Shown here in pieces: positions 56,258 through 64,000 of a DNA stretch of 64,000 nt. The DNA comes from JANMZO01 sp963763135. GTDB taxonomy: Bacteria; Actinomycetota; Acidimicrobiia; Acidimicrobiales; JANYDT01. The notes under the pieces are model-generated. The model saw only the letters and a list, made by a program, of their open reading frames with translations. It was not told the origin of the DNA and ran no database searches. The stretch lies in assembly GCA_963763135.1 (NCBI GenBank), contig CAVXNJ010000004.1, positions 1,178,001 to 1,242,000 on the forward strand, written 5' to 3'. Made by a program: the position numbers and the translations under genes. The number at the start of each line of letters is the position of its first letter. Positions within the stretch are counted from its first letter, which is position 1.

Positions 56258-57258
56258 GCAGCTCCCTCGGTAATTCGCACACGGGGATCCAAAACCGCGT
56301 ACAACAAGTCAACTATCAGCGCCAACGAAACCGTTGCGCACACCACAGGAAACACAAGGCCCAGAACAACGGGCACGTCTTCGGCGAACGCTGCGCCGGC
56401 GATTGTGGAGCCGAGCCCCGGCCAATTGAATACCGTTTCGGTGAGCACGGCCACGCCGAAAATGGCGATGATGTCGATGCCGAGGGTCGTCACCACCGGA
56501 ATCAAGGAGTTGCGGAGGCCGTGCTTGATGATGACCTTCCATGGCTTGAGGCCCTTAGCCGTTGCGGTGCGCATGTAGTCGGCCCGTAGAACTTCCAACA
56601 GTGAGCTTCTGGTGAGGCGGGTGAGATATCCGGTGTTGACCGCAGCCAGCACAATCGCCGGTAGTACAACCTTCTTCCAATCTGATGAGACCGGAATCGG
56701 TCCCCACCATTTTTCGGGAATCCCTTCGACCGGGAACCGCATCCAACGGGGAAAGTTCCACTGGTTTGCCTTCACGGCAAGGAAGAACTGCAAGATGAGG
56801 CCGAGGACAAAAACGGGTATGCCCGTCAACGCCACGGCCACGAAACTCGACGCGTAGTCGACGATGGAATACCGACGGACAGCGGCGATCACCCCCACGC
56901 CAATTCCGAAGAACACTTCAATGCCCAGACCCCAGAACGCGAGGCGAGCGCTGTTCGCCGCCCGGTCCTTCAGGAGACCGTTGACCGATCGATTTCGGTT
57001 CGGGTCGGACGTGCCAACGCCAAGGTTCCATGTAGCGAAGTTCTTCCAGTACTTGACGTACTGCACTGGAAGCGAGTCATCGAGGCCGTATTGCTTGGCA
57101 ATGTTCTTCACAATTTGCGGATCGACCTGTCGGTTGCCACCGCCCAGATTGTCAAGGGCGTTGCCCGGAATAGCGACGAACAACAGAAATATGAGGGTCA
57201 TTGCGCCCCATATGACGATGACGGCCTGGCCCAGACGCTTCAGAAGATAGGAACCCAT
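56254..57258 (-). CDS. Oligopeptide ABC transporter permease (OppB family)
   Basis: 334 aa from ATG 57258, preceded by CGAAAG; the 8-codon extension to a TTG at 57282 is unlikely. N-terminal MGSYLLKRLGQAVIVIWGAMT is the OppB helix, then GLDDSLPVQYVKYWKNFATW, and an EAA loop DYMRTATAKGLKPWKVIIKHGLRN. It is separated from the binding-protein gene by a strong hairpin, implying lower expression than the receptor. Confidence 0.93.
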   Translation of the reverse strand: MGSYLLKRLGQAVIVIWGAMTLIFLLFVAIPGNALDNLGGGNRQVDPQIVKNIAKQYGLDDSLPVQYVKYWKNFATWNLGVGTSDPNRNRSVNGLLKDRAANSARLAFWGLGIEVFFGIGVGVIAAVRRYSIVDYASSFVAVALTGIPVFVLGLILQFFLAVKANQWNFPRWMRFPVEGIPEKWWGPIPVSSDWKKVVLPAIVLAAVNTGYLTRLTRSSLLEVLRADYMRTATAKGLKPWKVIIKHGLRNSLIPVVTTLGIDIIAIFGVAVLTETVFNWPGLGSTIAGAAFAEDVPVVLGLVFPVVCATVSLALIVDLLYAVLDPRVRITEGAA

Positions 57259-57291
57259 ATAAAACTTTCGTTGAGTACACAAATTCCCGCG

Positions 57292-57330
57292 GGTCGGCCC
57301 TCGGCCCTTTGCAGGTACCGAGGGCCGACC
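57292..57330 (-). terminator. Hairpin between binding-protein and permease genes (second operon)
   Basis: A perfect 13-bp inverted repeat (GGTCGGCCCTCGG and complement) with a 13-nt loop, 15 nt after the binding-protein stop. Same position as the hairpin at 49.0 kb in the other operon. Partial terminator or mRNA stabiliser inferred. Confidence 0.65.
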
Positions 57331-57345
57331 ACAGCGAGTATGGAA

Positions 57346-59082
57346 TTACTTCAAGGAGACGAGTGAGAATTCGGCAAAGCCGAACGCCGTCACCGGGTAG
57401 TTGTCAACCTTGGCGCTGACCACGTTCTGGTTGCGGCCCCACGTAAGCGGGATCACCACGGCCGTGTCGAGCATGATGGATTCGGCCTGGTTGAACTGCG
57501 CAGCGCTCTTGGCCTTGTCGCCGTTGGCCTTTGCCGACTTGATGAGGTTGTCGAACGATCCCACCGAGAAGTCGGTGTGGTTGTTCGAGACGTCGTCTTG
57601 CGTGGCAAAGAGCTCGTTCAAGCCATTGTCGTAGCCGTTGTAGTCCCAGATCCATCCGTCTTGGTACATCGGGGGGTTCTCCGTGCCGACTCGACCGAAG
57701 TAGCCACGGGCCACCTGGGGAACCAGGTTGATTTCGAAGCCGAGGGCATCTTTGATCTGCGCCTGGAGCAGCTGAGCGAGGGTCGTGGCGGCCGAGTTGT
57801 TGCGGTACCAGTAATCAATCTTCGGTGCCGACTTCGCACCACCGTTCGACCATTCGTCGTAAAGCTTCTTGGCAGCGGCCTTGTCGGCCTTGGTGTTCTG
57901 AACAATCTTCGAGAGGTTGGCCTTGTAACCGGTGATGCCCGGAGGCGTGAACCCGAGAGCCGGCTTCACTGAACCCTGATTGATGACTTCAATGATCTGC
58001 TCTTTGTCAACCGCGAGCTGGATCGCCTGGCGCAGCTTGGTGTTCGCAAATCCGCCGACAATCTTGCTGTTCCAGTTGAAGCCCAGCCAGCCCGTGTTCA
58101 GCGTGGCGGGAGCAGCCCGATCGCCGTACTTGCCGGTCGCTTCCTTCCACTTGCCGACGGGGATCGGTCCACCCTCGGCGTTGCCGGCGAGGAAGTCGTT
58201 GTACGCCACGAGCGGGTCCTTGGAGACCTTCATTTCAATGGCGTCGAGGCAGGCCTTCTGGCCGTAGATGCCACCGAAGTACGAGTCGTTGCGCACGAGG
58301 CGGGCGGACTGGTCAATGGTGTGCTTGTCCAACTTGAACGCGCCATTTCCGATGATGGTGCCCTTGGTCTCCCAGTCCTTGCCCATATCGGCGGCTTCCT
58401 TGGGAAGCGGGAAGAAGAAGTTGTGGGTCATCACGTCGGGAAGCAGGCCGTACGGCGACGAGAGGTTGACGGTCAGGGTCATGTTTGCATCGTCGGCGAC
58501 AATGCCGAGCGACTTCGACTTACCGTCTTGCACAGCCTGGTAGCCGTTGATGGTGCTCGCGAGCGACGCGTATTCCGAACCGAAGTCGGGGGCCACGTTG
58601 CGCTCCCACGTGCGCTTGAACGTTGACGGAAGAACGTCTTCACCGTTGGTGAACTTGATGCCCTTGCGGATCTTGAACGTCCACACCGTTGCCGCAGCGT
58701 TGCTCGAGTAGGACTCGGCGACGTCGGCCTCAAGCTTGCCGGTGACAGCGTTGATGCGGGTGAGACCGTCGAACATCATGTTGTTCAACTGGGCACCGAT
58801 AAGTTCGGTGTTTAGACCTGGATCGTAGTGGGCAGCATCAGAAGCACTGAAGTTCCAGTTGTCACGGAATGTGCCACCGGTCTTCGAGCACTTGGTGTCG
58901 CCACCAGTGGTCGCTACCGGAGCCGCCGTCGAAGCCGTGGTTGCAGCGGGCTTCGCCGTGGTCGTGGTTGTTGGCTTCTTGGTTGTAGTCGTGGCCTTCT
59001 TGGTGACGGCCGTTGCCGATGTTCCCGCGAGGCTGACTATCAGGCCAGCACTCAGGGAAGCGGCGACCAACTTCTTGTTCAT
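57346..59082 (-). CDS. Oligopeptide-binding protein (SBP_bac_5 family), non-lipoprotein
   Basis: 578 aa from ATG 59082, with AAAGGA at good spacing; the open frame to 59487 runs into tpiA. The signal peptide MNKKLVAASLSAGLIVSLAG ends TSATA-V with no lipobox Cys, followed by a Thr/Lys-rich linker (TTTTKKPTTTTTAKPAATT). SBP_bac_5 fold: ADVAESYSSNAAATVWTFKI, TKLRQAIQLAVDKEQI, YQDGWIWDYNGYDN. The substrate is a peptide or similar. Without a lipid anchor it may attach through the linker or be released. 181 nt separate it from tpiA and should contain its promoter. Confidence 0.9.
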   Translation of the reverse strand: MNKKLVAASLSAGLIVSLAGTSATAVTKKATTTTKKPTTTTTAKPAATTASTAAPVATTGGDTKCSKTGGTFRDNWNFSASDAAHYDPGLNTELIGAQLNNMMFDGLTRINAVTGKLEADVAESYSSNAAATVWTFKIRKGIKFTNGEDVLPSTFKRTWERNVAPDFGSEYASLASTINGYQAVQDGKSKSLGIVADDANMTLTVNLSSPYGLLPDVMTHNFFFPLPKEAADMGKDWETKGTIIGNGAFKLDKHTIDQSARLVRNDSYFGGIYGQKACLDAIEMKVSKDPLVAYNDFLAGNAEGGPIPVGKWKEATGKYGDRAAPATLNTGWLGFNWNSKIVGGFANTKLRQAIQLAVDKEQIIEVINQGSVKPALGFTPPGITGYKANLSKIVQNTKADKAAAKKLYDEWSNGGAKSAPKIDYWYRNNSAATTLAQLLQAQIKDALGFEINLVPQVARGYFGRVGTENPPMYQDGWIWDYNGYDNGLNELFATQDDVSNNHTDFSVGSFDNLIKSAKANGDKAKSAAQFNQAESIMLDTAVVIPLTWGRNQNVVSAKVDNYPVTAFGFAEFSLVSLK

Positions 59083-59263
59083 TCGGTCAGGATCCTTTCT
59101 ACCGACGTGATGTCGGGCCGAAAACGCGTGCGCGTTATCAGGAGTTTGAAGGGGAAACATTACCAAACTCTTACCTTTAAACAGATGATCGACGTTCATC
59201 ACGTGTCTGCCGGGTAAGTGGTGGATTTCCCCCGTGTTAATTACTTGGTTCTGCCCTCGCCGC

Positions 59264-60052
59264 TTACGAAACGGCTGCGGCGGCTTGCACAATTTTGGCA
59301 AATTCATCCGGGTCAAGGCTTGCGCCGCCGACCAGGAGTCCATCAATGTCAGGTTGTCCGAGAAGTTCAGCCGCGTTTGCCGGCTTGGCCGAACCTCCGT
59401 ATTGGACTCTGACACCCAACGCGGCCGCCTCTCCAAACGACTTGGAGATTTGGTCGCGAACGGCTGCGCACATGGCTTGAGCGTCATCGGATGTGGCGGT
59501 CACACCCGTTCCGATTGCCCAAATCGGCTCGTAGGCAATGACCAACTTCGCCACGTCTTCGGGCTTGACCTTTGCCAGTCCGGCATCGATCTGGGCTCGG
59601 ACAATGACTTCAGCGTCACCTGCATCGCGCTGTTCGAGCGTCTCACCACAGCAAAGAATTGGAGTCATGCCGTGTTTTATGACGGCCTTGACCTTGGCAT
59701 TTACGAATTCATCGGTTTCGCCAAAGATCTGGCGACGCTCGGAGTGACCGACAATCACGAGCTTGCAGTCGAGTTTGGCGACCATGGACACGCTCACTTC
59801 ACCTGTGAAGGCACCTTTGTCTTCGGGGTGACAGTTCTGTGCGCCGAGGAGCAGAGAGGCCTTCTTTTCACCGGCCAGAAACGTCTGAACGGACCGAATG
59901 TCGGTAAACGGCGGGTGGACACTTACGTCGGTGTGGATGAAGTCTTCCTTCGCGAGTCGGAAATGCAGCTTTTCGACGGTGTGTAGCGCTTCGAGGTGGT
60001 TGTGGTTCATCTTCCAGTTACCGGAGATGAGCATGCGGCGAATACTTGCCAT
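59264..60052 (-). CDS. tpiA: Triosephosphate isomerase
   Basis: A 262-aa TIM barrel. Lys14 in GNWKMN, electrophile His in VIVGHSERRQ, catalytic Glu in AYEPIWAIGTG, and phosphate loop YGGSAKPAN and GLLVGGASL. It interconverts dihydroxyacetone phosphate and glyceraldehyde 3-phosphate. Third gene of the gap-pgk-tpiA glycolytic operon, 54 nt after pgk. Confidence 0.97.
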   Translation of the reverse strand: MASIRRMLISGNWKMNHNHLEALHTVEKLHFRLAKEDFIHTDVSVHPPFTDIRSVQTFLAGEKKASLLLGAQNCHPEDKGAFTGEVSVSMVAKLDCKLVIVGHSERRQIFGETDEFVNAKVKAVIKHGMTPILCCGETLEQRDAGDAEVIVRAQIDAGLAKVKPEDVAKLVIAYEPIWAIGTGVTATSDDAQAMCAAVRDQISKSFGEAAALGVRVQYGGSAKPANAAELLGQPDIDGLLVGGASLDPDEFAKIVQAAAAVS

Positions 60053-60106
60053 GTGAATGTTTTTATCCTTGACGGAAAAGCGGATTGTTGAAAGGACGGG
60101 GATAGG

Positions 60107-61258
60107 TCAGTGGACGCCCATGCGGGCAGCCGCTTCACGCAAGGCCGCGAGGCCGGGAAGATCACCGTTTTCGATGTATTCCAAGCTGGCGCCGCCGCCG
60201 GTCGATACATGACTCACTTCGTCGTCGAGCTTGAACTTCGCCAACGCGGCTGCGCTGTCGCCACCGCCGACGATCGTGAAGGCCTTCGTATCAGCCATTG
60301 CGTGCGCCACAGTACGGGTGCCCGCCTCAAACCGAGGATCTTCAAAAACTCCCATGGGACCGTTCCAGAAGACGGTTCGGGCCTCGAGGATCACGTCGGA
60401 GAACTCGGCCGCGGATCCCGGACCGATATCGAGTCCCTTGAATCCATCCGGTACCGAGCGGTGGAGTTGGCGAACCTCTCCAGAGCGCACTGCCGCGTCG
60501 GACCCGAAGCCACCGTCTTGTGACAGCGCCGTGACATCGCTCGGCAACATGATGCGGTCACCTGCTTTGGCCAACAGCGCCTTGCAGGTTTCGACCATGT
60601 CGGGTTCGAACAGGCTGCCTCCCACCGAATGACCGAGGGCGGCCAGGAAGGTGTACGCCATCCCACCACCGATGATCAGGCGGTCGGCCTTCGCCAGCAG
60701 CGCTTCGACCACGCCGAGTTTGTCGGAGACTTTCGAGCCACCGAGCACGCACACGAACGGTCGGGCCGGGCTGTCGAGTAGCCCGCCGAGCACTTCCACT
60801 TCCTTCGCCAACAACCGCCCAGCGGCCGACGGGAGGAACTGGGTGGGTCCGACAATCGACGCATGGGACCGGTGTGCTGCACCGAACGCGTCGTTGACAT
60901 ACATGTCCTGCCCGGCGATCAACGTTTGGACAAACGCCGGATCGTTGCCTTCTTCACCGGCGTTGAACCGCAGGTTGTCGAGCAATGAAACCGTGGGAGC
61001 CAACTCCTTCAGCCGAGCGGCTACCGGCTCCATCGAATATTTCGGATCCGGCGCGCCTTTCGGGCGGCCGAGATGCGAGCACGTTGTAACGATCGCGCCT
61101 CGTTCGACAAGCCAACTCAAGGTGGGCAACGCCGCCCGAATGCGAAGGTCGTCATCGATGACGCCCTTCGTAATCGGGACGTTGAAGTCGCACCGAACGA
61201 GAACCTTCTTGCCTTCAACCGAAGGCAGGTCCTCCAACTCAGGAACGCCGAACTTCAT
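60107..61258 (-). CDS. pgk: Phosphoglycerate kinase
   Basis: 383 aa. N-terminal VLVRCDFNVP and substrate HLGRPKG; LDNLRFNAGEEGND; nucleotide domain GGSKVSDKLGV and FWNGPMGVFE; terminal VGGGDSAAAL and HVSTGGGASLE. Transfers phosphate between 1,3-bisphosphoglycerate and ADP. The stop of gap lies 9 nt upstream of the ATG, so gap and pgk are co-transcribed. Confidence 0.97.
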   Translation of the reverse strand: MKFGVPELEDLPSVEGKKVLVRCDFNVPITKGVIDDDLRIRAALPTLSWLVERGAIVTTCSHLGRPKGAPDPKYSMEPVAARLKELAPTVSLLDNLRFNAGEEGNDPAFVQTLIAGQDMYVNDAFGAAHRSHASIVGPTQFLPSAAGRLLAKEVEVLGGLLDSPARPFVCVLGGSKVSDKLGVVEALLAKADRLIIGGGMAYTFLAALGHSVGGSLFEPDMVETCKALLAKAGDRIMLPSDVTALSQDGGFGSDAAVRSGEVRQLHRSVPDGFKGLDIGPGSAAEFSDVILEARTVFWNGPMGVFEDPRFEAGTRTVAHAMADTKAFTIVGGGDSAAALAKFKLDDEVSHVSTGGGASLEYIENGDLPGLAALREAAARMGVH

Positions 61259-61267
61259 GTCGGGGTG

Positions 61268-62287
61268 TTACTTCGCGCCCATGTGGCGGACGAGGTCGAC
61301 CAATCGGTTCGAGTAACCCCACTCGTTGTCGTACCAACCGAACACCTTCACCATGTTGCCCATGGCCTGGGTCAGGCCGGAGTCGAACGTGCAGCTGGCC
61401 GGAGATCCGACGATGTCGGACGAGACGATTTCGTCTTCCGTGTATTCCAAGACTTTGCCGAGACGAGCGTCGGCCGCCGCCTGCTTGAACGCCTCGTTGA
61501 CCTCTGCGACAGTTACGTCACGTGACAGAATGCCGGTGAAGTCGGTAACCGAGCCGGTTGGGATCGGAACCCGAAGCGACTGGCCGTCGAGCTTGCCCTT
61601 CATCGACGCGAGCACCAGGCTCGTGGCGCGAGCGGCACCGGTGGAGGACGGAACGATGTTGACCGCGGCGGCACGGGCACGACGGAGATCCTTGTGCGGA
61701 CCGTCGACCAGCATCTGGTCGCCGGTGTACGCGTGAACCGTGGTCATCAGGCCCTTCTCCACGCCGAACGCGTCGTCGAGAACCTTGATCATCGGAACGA
61801 AGCAGTTGGTGGTGCACGATGCGTTTGAGACAACGGTGTGAGCGGCGGCGTCGTAGGTGTCTTCGTTTACGCCCACCACGAACGTGGCGTCGGCACCGTT
61901 TGACGGAGCCGACACGATCACCTTCGGGGCACCGGCCTCAAGGTGCATCGCGGCCTTCTCGCGGTCGGTGAAGATACCGGTCGATTCGATCACCAAGTCG
62001 ACGCCAAGGTCTTTCCACGGAAGGGCTTTCGGATCACGCTCGGCCAGGACTTTGAACTGGTCGCCGTCGACTGAAATGAACCCGTCGCCTGAACTCACCT
62101 TGCCCGAGAGGCGCCCCATCACGGAGTCGTACTTCAGCAGGTGAGCGAGTGTGTCGACGGTGGTCAGGTCGTTTACGGCCACGAAATCGATGTCGTGCAC
62201 ACCGGTCTTCGCCTGCTGTTCCATCACGGCCCGCAAAAAGTTGCGGCCAATCCGACCAAATCCGTTGATGCCGACGCGTACAGCCAT
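61268..62287 (-). CDS. gap: Glyceraldehyde-3-phosphate dehydrogenase, type I
   Basis: 339 aa. NAD-binding INGFGRIGRNFLRA, active-site Cys158 in SNASCTTNC, HAYTGDQ with catalytic His, VPSSTGAARA, and terminal WYDNEWGYSNRLVDL. First gene of the gap-pgk-tpiA operon. The 299-nt upstream spacer, where whiA usually sits in actinobacteria, shows no gene. Confidence 0.97.
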   Translation of the reverse strand: MAVRVGINGFGRIGRNFLRAVMEQQAKTGVHDIDFVAVNDLTTVDTLAHLLKYDSVMGRLSGKVSSGDGFISVDGDQFKVLAERDPKALPWKDLGVDLVIESTGIFTDREKAAMHLEAGAPKVIVSAPSNGADATFVVGVNEDTYDAAAHTVVSNASCTTNCFVPMIKVLDDAFGVEKGLMTTVHAYTGDQMLVDGPHKDLRRARAAAVNIVPSSTGAARATSLVLASMKGKLDGQSLRVPIPTGSVTDFTGILSRDVTVAEVNEAFKQAAADARLGKVLEYTEDEIVSSDIVGSPASCTFDSGLTQAMGNMVKVFGWYDNEWGYSNRLVDLVRHMGAK

Positions 62288-62553
62288 GAGAAGTCCTTTC
62301 GATGTGCCCCGTCGTGTGACCGGGCGAGAGTCAATTAGGCACCCACATCATGGTCGCTCCAAAGCCCGCCCGCGAACATCCTCCATAACTTTGGGTCCTA
62401 AGTCACGTCAAATCAGGGAACAAAGGGCTGCAAGTCAACGCCGGTAGGCCAATGGCGGTGCGTGATCTGGGACGAATCGAGGTTGTCTCCCTGTTGCGGC
62501 ATGAGCGTCGGCCGGGACACCCGGCGGCAAACAGTCGTCAGGCGACGTCAGAG

Positions 62554-62592
62554 GCGCGGGTCAGAAGCGCGGGTCAGAAGCGCGAGTCAGAA
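62554..62592. repeat. Three tandem copies of a 13-nt unit
   Basis: GCGCGGGTCAGAA occurs twice, then once as GCGCGAGTCAGAA, with no spacer. The yvcK stop (TGA, minus strand) lies inside the third unit; each unit carries the same TCA. Because 13 is not a multiple of 3, unit number would alter the C-terminal frame. Confidence 0.75.
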
Positions 62593-63621
62593 GAACGACG
62601 TGAGGAGCGACGTCAGCGCAGCGGCCAGGAGTTCGGCGTCATGGAGCCGCCCCGTCCGGTCGGCCATCGGTCGGGTCACGACCGTTGCTGACACCGGGTC
62701 GCCTAACGGGAGGCGAGCCGGATCATGAACGACAAGGTCGAGCGGAACACCGTGGGCCAGAATCGTCGTGACGTGGTCGCTCATGGTGAATCCACTGGTT
62801 TCCGGGTGCTGCTCACTCAGGTTGCAAATGTAGATTCGCTGGCCCGTGGCCTGTTGGAGCGCCTCGCGGATAGCGGGAATCGCGGCCACGGCAAGCACGC
62901 TGGTGAACAGCGAGCCCGGTCCGATACAGATTTGGTCGGCGTTCACTATCGCCTGAAGCGCTTCATCGGGGACCCGGGGATCGGGCGGCACCACCGACAC
63001 CTCGGTGAGGCCCGTGGTGCGACCCACGAGAACTTCGCCCTCCACCACGCCCTGAACAGAGATCGGCTGCTCAACCGTTCCCACGCTTCGCATGTACGTC
63101 GCTTTCAACGTGACCGGCTCGGCCGTGGCCGGTACGACGCGGCCCACCGCTCCAAGCAGGCGAAGCGCCTCGTCGATGGCCAGGCCGAAGTCGCCCAGGG
63201 TCGAGGTCAATCCGGCAATGATGATGTTGCCAAGCGGATGGCCCTGGAGTTCCATCGCGTCGAAACGACGCTCAAACGCCTCGGCCCAGATCGAGTCCTG
63301 GTCGGCCAGAGCAACGAGACATCGCCGTAAGTCACCCGGCGCCGGGATGCCGAAGGCCCGACGCAAGCGTCCGCTTGATCCCCCATCGTCAGCGACCGAC
63401 ACGATCCCGGTAACGGAACTGGCGTAGTGCCTCGCCGCGCGCAGCGTCGTCGACAGACCGTAGCCCCCACCAAGCGCCACGACCTTCGGGCCGCCTTCGA
63501 CCATCGGTTGATAGGCGGCAGCGCGTAGCCACGGGTCCCGGATCGGGGATTCCGCGTGGAGCGCCGCCCCGGATCGAGACGACTCGGCCACCTCGGGGTG
63601 AGCTGGATCAGTGTCACGCAC
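62587..63621 (-). CDS. yvcK: Gluconeogenesis factor / uridine diphosphate-binding YvcK
   Basis: 344 aa from GTG 63621, 6 nt after rapZ; a later ATG before VEGGPKVVALGGGYGL would give the typical shorter N-terminus. Family motifs: GGGYGLSTTLRA, VSVADDGGSSGRLR, PGDLRRCLVAL, GHPLGNIIIAGL, and IGPGSLFTSVLA. CofD-like fold that binds UDP-sugars and supports cell-envelope homeostasis on gluconeogenic carbon. Normally the middle gene of rapZ-yvcK-whiA. Confidence 0.93.
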   Translation of the reverse strand: MRDTDPAHPEVAESSRSGAALHAESPIRDPWLRAAAYQPMVEGGPKVVALGGGYGLSTTLRAARHYASSVTGIVSVADDGGSSGRLRRAFGIPAPGDLRRCLVALADQDSIWAEAFERRFDAMELQGHPLGNIIIAGLTSTLGDFGLAIDEALRLLGAVGRVVPATAEPVTLKATYMRSVGTVEQPISVQGVVEGEVLVGRTTGLTEVSVVPPDPRVPDEALQAIVNADQICIGPGSLFTSVLAVAAIPAIREALQQATGQRIYICNLSEQHPETSGFTMSDHVTTILAHGVPLDLVVHDPARLPLGDPVSATVVTRPMADRTGRLHDAELLAAALTSLLTSFF

Positions 63622-63627
63622 CTGCGT

Positions 63628-64000
63628 TCAGCTCCGTTTCTCGATGTCACGATGCCGCACGTTGACCACGTAGTCGTGGTCGTGCAAGAACTTGGTCAAT
63701 TCCTCCGAGAGCGCTACGGACCGGTGCTGCCCACCGGTGCATCCAATCGCAATCGATAGATAGGACTTGCCCTCGGCCACGTAGCGGGGCAGGAGGAACA
63801 GCAACATGTCTTCGAGTTTCGTCAGGAACTCCTGGGTATCGGGGTTCGACAGTACGAAGTCGCGGACCGGTTCGTCGCGACCGGTAAAAGGCCGGAGGGT
63901 TTCCACCCAGTGCGGGTTCGGGAGGAAACGGAGATCGAAGACGAGATCGACGTCGCCCGGGATACCGTGCTTGAAGCCGAACGACACAACGTTGATGGCC
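63628..64000 (-). CDS. rapZ: RapZ (RNase adapter / nucleotide-binding protein), C-terminal part
   Basis: The frame is open to the right window edge, so the ATP-binding N-terminus is missing. The visible C-terminal domain has VSFGFKHGIPGDVDLVFDLR, FLPNPHW, and GCTGGQHRSVALSEEL, all diagnostic of RapZ/YvcJ. In E. coli it controls glmS via small RNAs; in actinobacteria its role is less clear. It ends 6 nt before yvcK, giving a conserved operon. Confidence 0.93.
   Translation of the reverse strand, partial: AINVVSFGFKHGIPGDVDLVFDLRFLPNPHWVETLRPFTGRDEPVRDFVLSNPDTQEFLTKLEDMLLFLLPRYVAEGKSYLSIAIGCTGGQHRSVALSEELTKFLHDHDYVVNVRHRDIEKRS

Noticed and set aside
59083..59263. Continuation of the binding-protein frame up to 59487
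   Set aside because: The extension has no homology and overlaps tpiA. The ATG at 59082 has a ribosome binding site and begins a clear signal peptide.
1..64000. CRISPR arrays, toxin-antitoxin pairs, restriction systems
   Set aside because: No regularly spaced repeats, Cas-like proteins, methyltransferase motifs or typical toxin/antitoxin gene pairs were seen.

Overview
The window is about 60-62% GC and reads as chromosome of an actinobacterium, most likely an Acidimicrobiia-type environmental lineage. Supporting signs are the order rapZ-yvcK-gap-pgk-tpiA with secG nearby, a SARP-type regulator, an F420/LLM oxidoreductase, many P450, Baeyer-Villiger and phytanoyl-CoA dioxygenase genes, and frequent GTG starts. 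The species assignment is an inference.

Layout. 0-3.2 kb: end of a branched-chain amino-acid ABC transporter (livG partial, livF), then a dienelactone hydrolase/SnoaL fusion overlapping a short-chain dehydrogenase. 3.2-5.3 kb: an alditol-oxidase-like flavoprotein followed 4 nt later by a peroxiredoxin-like gene. Its redox motif carries an in-frame TGA (RGFF-TGA-PNC) followed by a SECIS-like hairpin, so it is a probable selenoprotein. 5.5-22.6 kb: scattered catabolic and regulatory genes: TetR, an isocitrate-lyase/PEP-mutase family enzyme, an FMN reductase whose LLM monooxygenase partner survives only as a C-terminal stub, two PhyH dioxygenases, a large SARP ATPase, VOC and CMD proteins, a membrane alpha/beta hydrolase, a frameshifted BVMO, a P450, an M55 peptidase and a HAD phosphatase.

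22.7-41.3 kb: one tightly overlapping minus-strand operon of seven genes: DUF1326, DUF2182, a copper-radical-oxidase (galactose oxidase) homologue, a DUF6603-like 1154-aa protein, and three uncharacterised proteins of about 1100, 1840 and 609 aa. Every junction overlaps by 1, 4 or 8 nt. A perfect 10-bp inverted repeat (probable TetR-type operator) lies just upstream, and an imperfect direct repeat of about 84 bp lies at each end. Several of these genes contain single-base frameshifts in GC-rich runs, yet all expected oxidase active-site residues are still readable. Sequence error is therefore at least as likely as decay. With the selenoprotein, this operon is the best candidate for an undescribed system in the window.

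41.3-44.3 kb: sparse region with orphan small genes and a tRNA-Leu(GAG). 44.3-46 kb: a P-loop kinase/LLM oxidoreductase fusion broken by one frameshift. 46-52.8 kb: a plus-strand oligopeptide ABC operon. 52.9-64 kb (minus strand): secG, a second complete oligopeptide ABC operon placed between tpiA and secG, then tpiA, pgk, gap, yvcK and partial rapZ; whiA is not at its usual place between yvcK and gap. In both oligopeptide operons a strong hairpin directly follows the binding-protein gene, consistent with higher expression of the binding protein than of the membrane components.
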